Assembly: GCA_012295275.1 (NCBI GenBank)
Contig: CM022670.1
Location: forward strand, 19,657,698 to 19,721,697
Reading direction: 5' to 3'
From: Chrysomallon squamiferum
Taxonomy: Eukaryota; Mollusca; Gastropoda; Neomphalida; Peltospiridae
DNA length: 64,000 nucleotides
Part shown: piece by piece, positions 28,701 through 39,239 of the stretch
How positions within the stretch are numbered: position 1 is the first letter of the stretch
How the letters are laid out: each line of letters starts with the position of its first letter
The notes under the pieces: generated by a model
Seen by the model: only the letters and a program-made list of their open reading frames with translations
The model's database searches: none
Told to the model about the DNA's origin: nothing
Position numbers and translations under genes: made by a program

Positions 28701-31587
28701 ATTTTATTCAGCCAAGATTTGTGTTGCTATAAACGGGATATGTAACAAATTGGAAGATATCTTCACAAGCATAGTTTTCAAAATATACATTTCCTTATAT
28801 ATATTTATTTGCTCTTTCTTTTTTATTATTTTTTATTTACTTATTTCTTCTTCTTTTTTCTTTCTTCGTTTTTTCCTTTTCTTTTCTTTTTATCTTTTTG
28901 TTTTTCTTTTCTTTTCTTTTTTTTTTCCTTTTCAATATTTTTTTTTAATTGATATAATTTTAATCTATTTTAGGAACTTGTCAAACAGATATCTATTACG
29001 GATCTAACTGTGACAAATCGTGTAATAACCGTCATTGTCAGTATACAAGTTCATGTCCTGCTGATACAGGTTCTTGTAATGGAGGATGTCAGACAGGATA
29101 TTACGGCACTGCCTGTGATAAATCGTGTAGTAACCGTCATTGTCAGTATACAAGTACATGTCCTACTGATGATACAGGATCTTGTAATGGAGGATGTCAG
29201 ACAGGATATTACGGCACTGCCTGTGATAAATCGTGTAGTAACCGTCATTGTCAGTATACAAGTTCATGTCCTGCTGATGATACAGGTTCTTGTAATGGAG
29301 GATGTCAGACAGGATATTACGGCACTGCTTGTGACAAATCGTGTAACAACCATCATTGTCTTTATCCAAGTTCATGTCCTGCTGATACAGGTTCTTGTAA
29401 TGGAGGATGTCAGACAGGATATTACGGCACTGCTTGTGATAAATTGTGTAGTAATCGTCACTGTCAATCTACAAGTTCATGCCCTGCTGACACGGGTTCC
29501 TGTTATGGAGGATGTAAAGTTGGATGGATTGGAGTTGACTGTACAGGTAACTAAATCATAACTACAGAGTGAAAATTTATAGAAACATGTTTCTTCATTG
29601 TAACTAATTTTTATGCAACGACTGGAGGGCATTGTGGGGATTAATTCACTAAAACTAAAGATTCGGACAATATTTCATGGCCCATTTATTACATGATATT
29701 TTTACGTACTGGGGCAGGTAATTTACTATGTGCTTTGAATAGTAATTATTAGTCCATCTATCCGTCCTTTTCGGTGTTTATTTTATGCTTATTTTTATTT
29801 TTGTTCATTTTTATTTTTATTTTATACAAATATATTCAATATCATCTAAAATGAATCTGCGAAAATTAGTTTACATATTTATTTATTTATTTATATATTT
29901 TCTCTTGATTCCCTATGTATATGTATATATGTAACATATTGTTTTCAGTGGACGTGTATTTAATTTCAGGAGCATACGTTTCGTAAGGTTTAAATTTTAC
30001 CCTAATTTATCTCTTTTTTCTTTTTTCTTTGTTTCTTTCTCTTTTTTTCAGATTGCGGGGACAGTGCTTGTTCGTTTCTTACATCAAATAACTGTACTGA
30101 ATACGTTGTTGTTAAAAAATACATTTATTTTCTTCATGATTATTTAAAATGCTTATCAAACAGACAGATAAATGAAAGAATTAGATCAGAAAAGACAAAT
30201 GACTTATTTGGTTACTTTATTTATGTTTTAGTTATGTGTCAGTCAGGTACAACATATGGTACTAACTGTAACAAACTGTGTAGAGATCGTCACTGTTGGA
30301 ATTCGCAACAAAGCTGTCCTATAGAAACTGGATCATGTAATGGACAATGTCAGACAGGCTGGGCTGGAGTCGATTGTACAAGTAATTAAACATTTTAAAA
30401 CAAACATCACTATCACGGAACAAAATAAAATATATATTAAATATATAATAAATATATCTCGTTACTTTTTGTTCTTGGTAATCTGTACATCATTTAAGTG
30501 GCTATCAGTCAGTCGATTAGATGGCGGATGGGAAATTTATATTTCTGAGTGATACATATTACTTTTATTAATTTTATTACATATCAATTTAAATGCTATG
30601 ATATTATGTAATTATGAAACATGTCCAGGCTATAAATATTTCTAACAACCCTATGATTTAATTTAACGGTGACTATATGTAAATGCAATATTTTTTTATT
30701 TAAAATTATATTTAATTCTATTCAACATTTGTATAATATTCTGTGCAAGGTCAGTTATTTTAAACACTTCTCTTTTTGTTGTTCTTCTATTTATTTTATT
30801 ATTTTTTATATTATTTTTATTATTATTATTAATATATATATTGTAAAATAAAGTACAGTCATGTGATGTAACGCCATTTTCTTTCTGTCAATCAATACTT
30901 CTAATTATTTGTGTATTAATCAAATTTAAAGAATTTATATATACTCAAATACTGACGAAAGTCTAATGAATTATTTTACTTATTCGATTTCTTCGATGCT
31001 TTCAGCGTGTCAGTCAGGTACAACATATGGTACTAACTGTGACAAACAATGTAGTGATCGTCACTGTTGGAATTCGCAAGAAAGCTGTCCTACAGACACT
31101 GGATCATGTAGTGGACAGTGTCAGACAGGCTGGGCTGGAGTCGATTGTACAGGTAATTAAACAAACATCACTATCATGGAACAAAAGGAAAAATGAATAA
31201 ATAAAATTGAAAAAAGAAAACAAGGGAAAAAAAACACTTTAAAACGTGTATATAACTCTGACCTGGCCGTTTTACTTTTCTTTGGGAATTTGGGCGAAGG
31301 GAGAGTTACAAAAATGAACGGTGAGTTTATCCGAGCAGATTCAATGCCTATTTTATTTTTGCTCTATAATTATTACAATTATTATGTTATGTAATGGAAC
31401 AAAATTATTTTCGAAATTCAATAAAAACACATTTGACAAAAATATATTATTTATAGATTTACGAAAACTGTTTTATATAGACGTACCAAATTATGTTTTA
31501 TTATCATTTTACAGAGCCTGGGTATTTGTTTCAGAGTTTTTGTAGGAGCGGTCAGTCACACTAGGCATATATTAAATATACCTCATC

Positions 31588-31641
<54 letters not shown>

Positions 31642-34524
31642 TATTATTAACAGCGTTTGGAATGTTGATCAATCAGTCAGTTTCTGGAAAGGAAAGTTAT
31701 ATTTCTGAGTGATCCATATTACTTTTATTAATTTTATTATGTATCAGTTTAAATGCTGAGGTATGATGTAATTATGAAACATTCGTATCTAGACTATAAA
31801 TATTTCTAATAAAGAGCCATGATTTATTTTAATGGTGACTTTACGTTAACGCAATATTTTTTGTATTTAAAATTATATTTATTATTTCTGATTATTTGTA
31901 CATTAATCCAATTTCAAGAATTAATATGTACAAATACAGACGAAAGCCTATTGAATTATTTTACTTATTCGATTTCTTCGATGCTTTCAGCGTGTCAGTC
32001 AGGTACAACATATGGTACTAACTGTGACAAACAATGTAGTGATCGTCACTGTTTTAATTCGCTACAAAGCTGTCCTACAGACACTGGATCATGTAATGGA
32101 CAATGTCAGACAGGCTGGGCTGGAGTCGATTGTACAGGTAATTAAACTTTTTAGAACAAACATCACTATCACGGAACAAAAGAAAAAATGAATAAAGAAA
32201 ATTGAAAAGAGAAAACAAGGAAAAAACCCACTTTAAAATGTGTATATAACTCTGACCTGGCCGCTTTACTTTTCTTTAGGAATTTGGGCGAAGGGAGAGA
32301 TAACACAAAAATGAAAGGTGAATTTATGCTTATTTGAAAACATCCGAGCAGTTTCAGTGCCTATTTTATTTTTGCTCTATAATTATTACAATTTTTATGT
32401 TATGTTATGGAACAAAATTATTTTCGAAATTCAATAAAAACACATTTGACAAAAACATATTATTTATAGGTTTACGAAAACTGTTTTATATACACGTACC
32501 AAATTATGTTTTATTATCATTTTACAGAGCCTGGGTATTTGTTTCAGAGTTTCTGTAGGAGCGGTCAGTCACACTAGGCATATATTATTTGTGTATATTA
32601 AATATACCTCATCATTTATTATTATTATTATTATTATCATCAGCATCAACATCGTCGTCATTATCATTATTAACAGCATTTGGAATGTTGATCAATCAGT
32701 CAGTTTCTGGAAAGGAAAGTTATATTTCTGAGTGATCCATATTACTTTTATTAATTTTATCATATATCAGTTTAAATGCTGAGGTATGATGTAATTATGA
32801 AACTTTCGTATCTAGACTATAAATATTTCTAATAAAATGCCATGATTTATTTTAATGGTGACTTTACGTTAACACAATATTTTTTTATTTAAAATTATAT
32901 TTAGGATTTCTGATTATTTGTACATTAATCCAATTCAAAGAATTAATATGTACAAATACAGACGAAAGCCTATTGAATTAGTTTACTTATTCGATTTCTT
33001 CGATGCTTTCAGCGTGTCAGTCAGGTACAACATATGGTACTAACTGTGACAAACAATGTAGTGATCGTCACTGTTTTAATTCGCTACAAAGCTGTCCTAC
33101 AGACACTGGATCATGTAATGGACAATGTCAGACAGGCTGGGCTGGAGTCGATTGTACAGGTAATTAAACTTTTTAGAACTAACATCACTATCACGGAACA
33201 AAAGAAAAAATGAATAAAGAAAATTGAAAAGACAAAACAAGGAAAAAACCCACTTTAAAATGTGTATATAACTCTGACCTGGCCGCTTTACTTTTCTTTA
33301 GGAATTTGGGCGAAGGGAGAGATAACACAAAAATGAAAGGTGAATTTATGCTTATTTGAAAACATCCGAGCAGTTTCAGTGCCTATTTTATTTTTGCTCT
33401 ATAATTATTACAATTTTTATGTTATGTTATGGAACAAAATTATTTTCGAAATTCAATAAAAACACATTTGACAAAAACATATTATTTATAGATTTACGAA
33501 AACTGTTTTATATACACGTACCAAATTATGTTTTATTATCATTTTACAGAGCCTGGGTATTTGTTTCAGGGTTTCTGAAGGAGCGGTCAGTCACACTAGG
33601 CATATATTATTTGTGTATATTAAATATACCTCATCATTTATTATTATTATTATTATTATCATCAGCATCAACATCGTCGTCATTATCATTATTAACAGCA
33701 TTTGGAATGTTGATCAATCAGTCAGTTTCTGGAAAGGAAAGTTATATTTCTGAGTGATCCATATTACTTTTATTAATTTTATCATATATCAGTTTAAATG
33801 CTGAGGTATGATGTAATTATGAAACTTTCGTATCTAGACTATAAATATTTCTAATAAAATGCCATGATTTATTTTAATGGTGACTTTACGTTAACACAAT
33901 ATTTTTTTATTTAAAATTATATTTAGGATTTCTGATTATTTGTACATTAATCCAATTCAAAGAATTAATATGTACAAATACAGACGAAAGCCTATTGAAT
34001 TAGTTTACTTATTCGATTTCTTCGATGCTTTCAGCGTGTCAGTCAGGTACAACATATGGTACTAACTGTGACAAACAATGTAGTGATCGTCACTGTTGGA
34101 ATTCGCAAGAAAGCTGTCCTATAGACACTGGATCATGTAATGGACGATGTCAGACAGACTGGGCTGGAGTCGATTGTACAGGTAATTAAACTTTTTAGAA
34201 CTAACATCACTATCATGGAACAAAAGGAAAAATGAATAAAGAAAATTGAAAAAAGAGAACAAGGAAAAACCCCACTAAAACGTGTACATAACTCTGACCT
34301 GGCCGCTTTACTTTTCTGTGGGAATTTGGGCGAAGGGAGAGTTAACACAAAAATGAACGGTGAGTTTATGCTTATTTGAAAACATCCGAGCAGTTTCAAT
34401 GCCTATTTTATTTTTGCTCTATAATTATTACAATTTTTATGTTATGTTATGGAGCAAAATTATTTTCGAAATTAGGCATATATTATTTGTGTATATTAAA
34501 TATATCTCATCATTTATTATTATG

Positions 34525-34566
<42 letters not shown>

Positions 34567-37500
34567 AGCATTTGGAATGTTGATCAATCAGTCAGTTGCT
34601 GGAAAGGAAATTTATATTTCTGTGTGATAAATATTAATTTTATTAATTTTATTATATATCACATTAAATGCTTATATTATTTGTGTATATTAAATATATC
34701 TCATCATTTATTATTATTATTATTATTAAAATCGTTTTCTGTGTTGATCAGTCAGTCAGTTAATGGAAGGGATATTTATATTTCTGAGTGATATATATTA
34801 CTTTTATCATTTTATTATATATCAGTTTAAATGCTGTGATATGATGTGATTATGAAACATTAATGTGCATATTGTCAAATTTCCAACAGAACGCTATGAT
34901 TTATTTTAATGGTGTCTTGTTTGTACAAGTAATTAAACATTAAAGATGTGACTGTGTTTTCAGAAGAAAAAAAAAAAATATATATATATATATATATATG
35001 ATATTACATAAAATCAAGTAATAAATAATTCTGCGGACATAATACAAATGCAAAAGTAATTCTGAATATTTGTTGAAGATAAAAGTAAATATAAGAACAG
35101 ATACAGAATTTGTGTTGATATATGTGTTTATATTTAAGATTCTAATAAAGGAAGAAATTAAATAACATCTTAATAACACAAATATATTTAGCAATCAAAT
35201 ATATATCACATAAACAAGAAAATATATATGAACTGATGAACTAATTTTATATTTTAAAAAGTATTATTCACTTTTCTTCTTTATTCTTCACATAGTCACT
35301 GTTCTAAAGAGACTGTATATGTTTTTTAGAATGTCAGACTGGTCAGTATGGTTCTAACTGTAACAAGTCGTGTAATGAACGACACTGTGCTGTTTCCTCT
35401 CCCTGTGACACACAGACTGGGTCTTGTATTGGAGGATGTCAAGCTGGATGGAGTGGAATTGATTGTACTCAAGGTGTGTACAAAATTAATTTTTCTTCGT
35501 CTCGTATTTTTCTGAAGTATGTATTATAAAATAATAGCAGTAGAAAATATTTTGATTTAAAAAAACAAATGTTCTAATGAACAGGGAATAAAAATATGTT
35601 TTCATTGTGACTTTATAGAATTATGAACTTTCTTTTTCAGCGGGCACAAAAAGTAATAACCATTGTGCTGCAACAAATACGTCCTTTAACACACAAACAC
35701 CTTTTATTTTCATATATATTTCTCGATTTCCATCTACAGTTACATATTTGATGCTGTGAATGATGACATTCCAGGCCGATTTAAGCTTCTTAATTAAAAA
35801 TAATAATTTATTTTGATTTGTTAGTTTACAGCGCTTTTGATTTGACCATGAAATGACACTTTGAAAAAGCTGTTTACTGTTATGATATATTTTACGTAAT
35901 TGCCACGAAACGTTTCATTGATTCTGAAACCAAAACAAAAAAAATGTACAGTAGGCAGAATGCAAATTAAATCTAGAAAATTAAAAACTGATTCCATATT
36001 AGCCCGTATCAAAAAAATATTGCGTATAATTTATGTAAATTGTGTTTGCTATTCTAAATTATTCATGAAATAGGAATTATATGAGTAACAAGAAAAAGTA
36101 CTTTTATTCTGTTTTAATAATACATATCTTAAAATCTTGATTATGGACAAAAATGAGGAAAATATTATTTATTTTAATAATAATTTTAGGCGTTGATATA
36201 CACTGAAGACAAAATATATTTGTTCCACAATAAGGCTTAAATAAACATTTCATTAAACTGAGAAGACATAATATTTTATGTCTACAAACCCACATTTAAT
36301 ATGTAGACCTATATATTTCAATCCAGAACCGGATGAGGAAATATTGCCTATATGAAATAGGAATTAGACAAGAAACAAGAAAAAGAATTTCTGTACTTTT
36401 TTTAAAACATGTGTGAAAAACTTAAAGGATTCGAAAAATAACTTTTAGTGGCATTTATAAACAGAGTATTGATGAAAACGAACTTTTACCCAAAATAATT
36501 CTTTAAAATTAAATTTATTACTAAAATTGGAAGAATAAACACCATATGTCTATATACTGATCATAATATGTAGATTTATTTCAAACCAGACGTCTTATAA
36601 TTTTTCAGAATGTAATGAAACATATGGGACAAACTGTAGTTACAACTGCAGTGACAGACACTGCAAAGACGATGGCTCACCTTGTGATTCTAAAACTGGG
36701 AAATGTGTTGGAGGATGTAAACCTGGCTGGATTAATGTTACGTGTACTCAGAGTAAGTTAGTGTATAAAGCTATAACTAACATCATTTTGAGTACATAAT
36801 CATAATTATTAACAACGATCTTTTTTCTGCAGTCAAGTAATTAGAATGCAGGGCTTTAATGTGATGTATAAAAGGAGCTATCGTATATGGCGCAGACATT
36901 AGGAGAGATTTACTTTCTGTCAGTACAACTGGTTTGCTAAAGATCATAATATAGTTATTTATTTTTCAGACGTATATGCTTTTGCTTTTCTATGGGATAG
37001 AAGTAAAATAATTGACTGGTTATTAAATATCCTGATTTATGAATGATGTTAGGAAAATGTAATTAACAATGAATATATTATGGTGACAATAAAAACTTCT
37101 GTTTTCTGTTAAATGATATTTGTCCTAGTGAGTGTTTCTATCACTGTAGAATGTCCTGCTGGTAAATACGGAGATGGGTGTTTACAAGAATGTATTGACA
37201 GACACTGTTACGGTGGTCAAAGATGTGATCCGGACACAGGCCGATGTGTTGATGGATGCATTACAGGATGGGAGGGAATTTCTTGTTCTAAAGGTAATCC
37301 AATTTTATAATAATAAACTAACTTTTTATGGTCATAAGTAGTGTAAAGTACTTTATTGAAATATGTTGAATAAATACGTCGGAGGTAATATTTTATTTTC
37401 AAAGAACTGATATACTCGCTATTTATTTTTCAGTTTCTTCACAAAAAGAAACAAAGTCAACTAAAACTTCTGCAGAGAAATCTACAGACACATCTACTAT

Positions 37501-38181
37501 AACGGCTTTTTCAGTTGTCACGGCAATACTGTCTTTGTTACTAATGATATCCTTTATTGTTATTGTAAAGTAAGTAAATAATAAACAGAAATATTTACTC
37601 TGTAATAAACAACAATAATGTTTTGCCATACGACTGAGAAAAAAGTAATGATTTTAAAAGTCGTAATGCACGTAAAAGGCAAAACACTACATTTTTTTAA
37701 TTCATTTCTTTTTTCTATTTCATCTAGTAAGCATAATGGTTAACAGCTACGAAAGTGTTGGTATTCAGACAGCACTGTCTGTACTGTCTAAAATCGACTA
37801 ATAAGAAATATGTATTAATTCTATAAAGTTTACTCTAACGAACTGATAAGAAAAAACCTACGTATTTTCAGAATGGCATTGATTATTCGTAAACGACCAT
37901 CCTCCAGTGAACATTCAGTATCATTTGCAAAACATAGCAAAAGTCATCCCAGAACAGCAGCTACTCCATCATCAGTGTATGAAGTATTTGATGAAGACGC
38001 CAATGGAGTCACACCAGCAGATCACAATGACTCACAAACAATTTCATCACGTCGTGCAGAGACAAGTTATGTAAACACTTTACATCAAGAAGAATTGGAT
38101 CCTCAAGAAACAAACGATTACGATAAACTAGATATTGATGTTGCTGGACAGGGATCTCCATATGAAAAAATAAAAAAGTAA
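23485..38181 (+). CDS. Gene C: FTP-lectin/multi-EGF receptor with ITAM-like tail
   Basis: Exons: first exon 23485-23563 or 24927-25005 (alternative signal peptides), FTP 26877-27083 and 27751-27975, EGF array 28974-29546 (five repeats), single EGF exons 30232-30381, 31006-31152, 31991-32137, 33013-33159, 34035-34181, 35330-35473, 36609-36752 and 37150-37293, TM 37434-37569, tail 37872-38181. All exons join in frame with no stops, so this is the most complete gene in the window. Predicted product: a secreted-pathway, single-pass receptor with an N-terminal glycan-binding domain, about 13 EGFs as a stalk, and a tail able to be tyrosine-phosphorylated and to recruit tandem-SH2 kinases (inferred). 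The family is close to Draper/MEGF10 in plan. No exact ortholog is recognised. Confidence 0.87.
23564..24926 (+). other. Gene C region between alternative first exons
   Basis: Non-coding, with TTA/TTG repeats near 23570-23640 and a CT tract at 24692-24755 shortly upstream of exon 1b. A phrase like AGAGTCAACTGATCTGTTTTC near 23838 repeats the TATA-downstream motif at 22440, a hint of a second promoter copy. Confidence 0.6.
24692..24755. repeat. (TC)n microsatellite
   Basis: About 32 TC units, about 170 bases upstream of the type-2 first exon. The D copy is at 45829-45896. Confidence 0.98.
24927..25005 (+). CDS. Gene C exon 1b: signal peptide, type 2
   Basis: MAATWICFRFLFCYLILGSG then KTFASS and one base at G|GTAATC. 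It has the same length (79 bases) and phase 1 as exon 1a, so either can splice to the FTP exon at 26877. Intact in C and D, broken in B. Confidence 0.8.
25006..26876 (+). other. Gene C intron before the FTP domain
   Basis: Contains poly(T) at about 25690-25717, a T/G-rich stretch, CT/AC repeats at 26041-26094 and a possible 51-base exon at 26169-26219. The hydrophobic open frames in the T-rich part are composition artefacts. Confidence 0.6.
26169..26219 (+). other. Possible 51-base phase 1-1 exon
   Basis: Acceptor CTGTCTTAG and donor ACAG|GTGGAA bound 17 codons reading DVQPSFTRFQSDNAIFT, in phase with both neighbours. The copy at 47874-47924 also stays open. The donor is weak, and two of the few base differences change amino acids, so this may be chance or a decayed exon. 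Confidence 0.3.
26877..27083 (+). CDS. Gene C exon 2: N-terminal half of FTP domain
   Basis: INVARNKNAYQNSYENG..HASRGVDEQTYGSW, then TWWEVDLGKPYFIHQVKIYF. FTP core with the double Trp. 207 bases, phase 1-1. The residue in the S-I-x-T-A loop before WW is Ser here and His in gene D. Confidence 0.9.
27084..27750 (+). other. Gene C intron within the FTP domain
   Basis: Contains TTG/GAT repeats near 27200-27230 and TTTA repeats at 27555-27583. No other feature is seen. Confidence 0.7.
27751..27975 (+). CDS. Gene C exon 3: C-terminal half of FTP domain
   Basis: FKWRRNGVHVYANTA, HLCGTVTGRKDGSD, TINCDV, ARYVTVYQG, DFVEVEVYG. Arginines of the presumed sugar site (YFR, WRR) and the two late cysteines are present. 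225 bases, phase 1-1. Confidence 0.9.
27976..28973 (+). other. Gene C intron before the EGF array
   Basis: No repeats apart from a pyrimidine-rich stretch at 28810-28970 leading to the acceptor. The Phe/Leu-rich open frame there is a composition artefact. Confidence 0.6.
28974..29546 (+). CDS. Gene C exon 4: five tandem laminin/MEGF-type EGF repeats
   Basis: A single 573-base exon encoding five repeats of the form GTACDKSCSNRHC ... SCP.DTGSCNGGCQTGYY, each about 36 residues. The last ends KVGWIGVDCT. Repeat boundaries inside the exon are nearly identical in DNA, so they arose by unequal exchange. Phase 1-1. The long open frame in the next frame (29010-29561) is a shadow created by the repeat. 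Confidence 0.92.
29547..30231 (+). other. Gene C intron with possible in-frame 5' extension of next exon
   Basis: After a strong polypyrimidine tract and AG at 30050-30051, the frame of the next exon stays open for about 60 codons (starting DCGDSACSF) up to 30231. In gene D the same stretch has a TAG at 51631. Probably a decayed exon or chance. Confidence 0.4.
30232..30381 (+). CDS. Gene C EGF exon 5
   Basis: VMCQSGTTYGTNCNKLC.DRHCWNSQQSC, then IETGSCNGQC and GWAGVDCT. 150 bases, phase 1-1, donor A|GTAATT. Confidence 0.88.
30382..31005 (+). other. Gene C intron
   Basis: Shorter version of the repeated EGF-unit intron. Contains ATT repeats near 30800-30840 and the ACTGACGAAAGTC phrase before the acceptor. 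Confidence 0.6.
31006..31152 (+). CDS. Gene C EGF exon 6
   Basis: ACQSGTTYGTNCDKQCSDRHC with WNSQES in the variable loop, TDTGSCSGQC, GWAGVDCT. 147 bases, phase 1-1. Confidence 0.9.
31991..32137 (+). CDS. Gene C EGF exon 7
   Basis: Same as exon 6 except FNSLQS in the loop after RHC and GSCNGQC. 147 bases, phase 1-1. Confidence 0.9.
33013..33159 (+). CDS. Gene C EGF exon 8
   Basis: Protein-identical to exon 7 by eye (FNSLQS loop). 147 bases, phase 1-1. Confidence 0.9.
34035..34181 (+). CDS. Gene C EGF exon 9
   Basis: WNSQES loop, PIDTGSCNGRC, TDWAGVDCT. 147 bases, phase 1-1. Confidence 0.9.
34182..35329 (+). other. Gene C intron with truncated unit copies
   Basis: Two shortened copies of the unit intron (ATTATT tracts at 34515-34565 and 34710-34728, each followed by a GTTGATCAGTCAGTCAGT-like phrase) without an EGF exon, then a TA repeat at 34978-34999. 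The array appears to have decayed at this end. Confidence 0.7.
35330..35473 (+). CDS. Gene C EGF exon 10
   Basis: ECQTGQYGSNCNKSC, NERHCAVSSPC, GSCIGGC, GWSGIDCTQ. 144 bases, phase 1-1, donor G|GTGTGT. The pseudogene exon at 8853 is a degraded copy of this type. Confidence 0.9.
35474..36608 (+). other. Gene C intron
   Basis: Non-coding, nearly identical to 56850-57985 in gene D. Open frames on the minus strand are conserved only because the DNA is recently duplicated. Confidence 0.65.
36609..36752 (+). CDS. Gene C EGF exon 11 (last shared with gene D)
   Basis: ECNETYGTNCSYNCSDRHC, SPCDSKTGKCVGGC, GWINVTCTQ. It has potential N-glycosylation sites NET and NVT. 144 bases, phase 1-1. The downstream intron holds the C/D breakpoint. 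Confidence 0.9.
37150..37293 (+). CDS. Gene C EGF exon 12
   Basis: CPAGKYGDGCLQECIDRHCY, RCDPDTGRCVDGC, GWEGISCSK. It lies after the breakpoint and is related to but distinct from gene D 58611-58754, and closer to gene A exon 7. Phase 1-1. Confidence 0.88.
37434..37569 (+). CDS. Gene C TM exon
   Basis: Ser/Thr/Lys-rich stalk of about 24 residues (VSSQKETKSTKTSAEKS...), then AFSVVTAILSLLLMISFIVI and VK. Single TM helix. Phase 1 in, phase 2 out. Confidence 0.9.
37570..37871 (+). other. Gene C last intron
   Basis: Plain AT-rich intron; nothing seen. Confidence 0.7.
37872..38181 (+). CDS. Gene C cytoplasmic tail with ITAM-like motif
   Basis: KMALIIRKRPSSSEHSVSFA, then SSVYEVFDEDANG, ETSYVNT, and finally DYDKL with a ten-residue spacer to YEKIKK and stop. 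Four tyrosines sit in SH2-type contexts, and the last two make a canonical-spacing ITAM. About 103 residues, very similar to gene B. Confidence 0.92.
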
Positions 38182-39157
38182 CATATATACATGGATCAAG
38201 TTCAAATACAGCTCTTGTAATGGTAAACTGATTAATTAGTTATCTTAGCAATGTTTCTAAAACAGATATACCGTAACGATGTAGGCTATCACTTTATAAA
38301 AGAGATATCATTTCTGTTAATAATATGTACACCTTAAATCATTTTAATAATTTCATTAGAAACATGTAAATAGATTTCTAGATGCCTATTGTCCAAATTA
38401 ACAGAGAGGCACTGAAAACAAATATTTTACTAAACGTCTGATATCGCTCATTGTGAATATTTAGTAACGTAGTCTCATTAGAACAGTAAATTATTCATGT
38501 ATTATTATCATCGTGACAATTCTTTAATACTCAGATACTGTTCATCATCTTTGTTATAAACAACTGGAGCTCAGCCGAGTATAAAGGTATTGTAATCAAC
38601 ATTTTACGTTGCAAATTAAAATACTCACGTATTAGTATTAAAAATATTTTAAGGGTTGTGAATACGTGTCATTGAGTAGTTTGCGCTACATACAGTAGTG
38701 TTAACTTTACAATCATACAAGAATGGAGACTAATCTAATTTACATGAGACACAAGATGATGATTCAAATGGTGTGATCAAGAGTATATTGTACAGATTGA
38801 CATTAACCAATTACGAAAGATTTAATCGAACGAAACAAAATGAATTAAAAATGTATTATTTTGTGTATGTTCATGATGGCCCGCATAGACCAAAAAGAAG
38901 TATTCATAAACTTTTATCAATGATTAATAAACAACAAGATGTAAATTATTATCGTAAACATGAGTTTGTAAGTGCTATGCTATTATGAACTAAGTAAAAG
39001 CAATTTGAGTGATTTGTTATGGTGGTATTGCTTCGAATATAGATTCGACTACATTTACAAGTCAATCTTCGGCCAATAACGTTTATTTCGTTGTTTCTTA
39101 AAATATTTCAGTGTAACCACATATATCTTGATATAGCGATTTATGATAAATATTACA

Positions 39158-39239
<82 letters not shown>

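Larger units (their letters stand above)
31153..34181 (+). repeat. Three tandem intron-plus-EGF-exon units
   Basis: Exon starts at 31006, 31991, 33013 and 34035 are spaced 985, 1022 and 1022 bases. The introns are almost identical, including GGGCGAAGGGAGAG, CAATCAGTCAGTTTCTGG, and a TTA tract that passes into ATC/GTC units. The array arose by unequal crossing-over of a whole intron-exon module. Confidence 0.92.
23221..36952 (+). repeat. Large tandem duplication, left copy (gene C ectodomain)
   Basis: Collinear with about 44401-58330, offset about 21.2-21.7 kb. Introns as well as exons match. The 26.1-30.4 kb part looks nearly identical, while the stretch between the two signal-peptide exons is more diverged and has indels. 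Similarity stops inside an intron, right after GATCATAATATA at 36941-36952. Confidence 0.85.

Noticed and set aside
29010-29561. Long hydrophobic repeat open frame (and its copy at 50609-51160)
   Set aside because: It is the +1 shadow of the five-EGF exon; the true frame has the cysteine pattern and matches splice phases.
31153-34181. Regular repeats suggesting a CRISPR-like or satellite array
   Set aside because: Units are about 1 kb, contain an EGF exon with splice sites, and the genome is eukaryotic; this is exon-intron module duplication.
35640-35760. Possible exon after CTTTTTCAG (reading GTKSNNHCAATN), also in gene D
   Set aside because: The frame opens for about 47 codons, but there is no usable in-phase donor and no EGF cysteine pattern.
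35821-36295. Minus-strand open frames of 63 codons, duplicated at 57198-57672
   Set aside because: Conserved in both copies only because the surrounding intron is nearly identical; no splice signals or recognisable domain.
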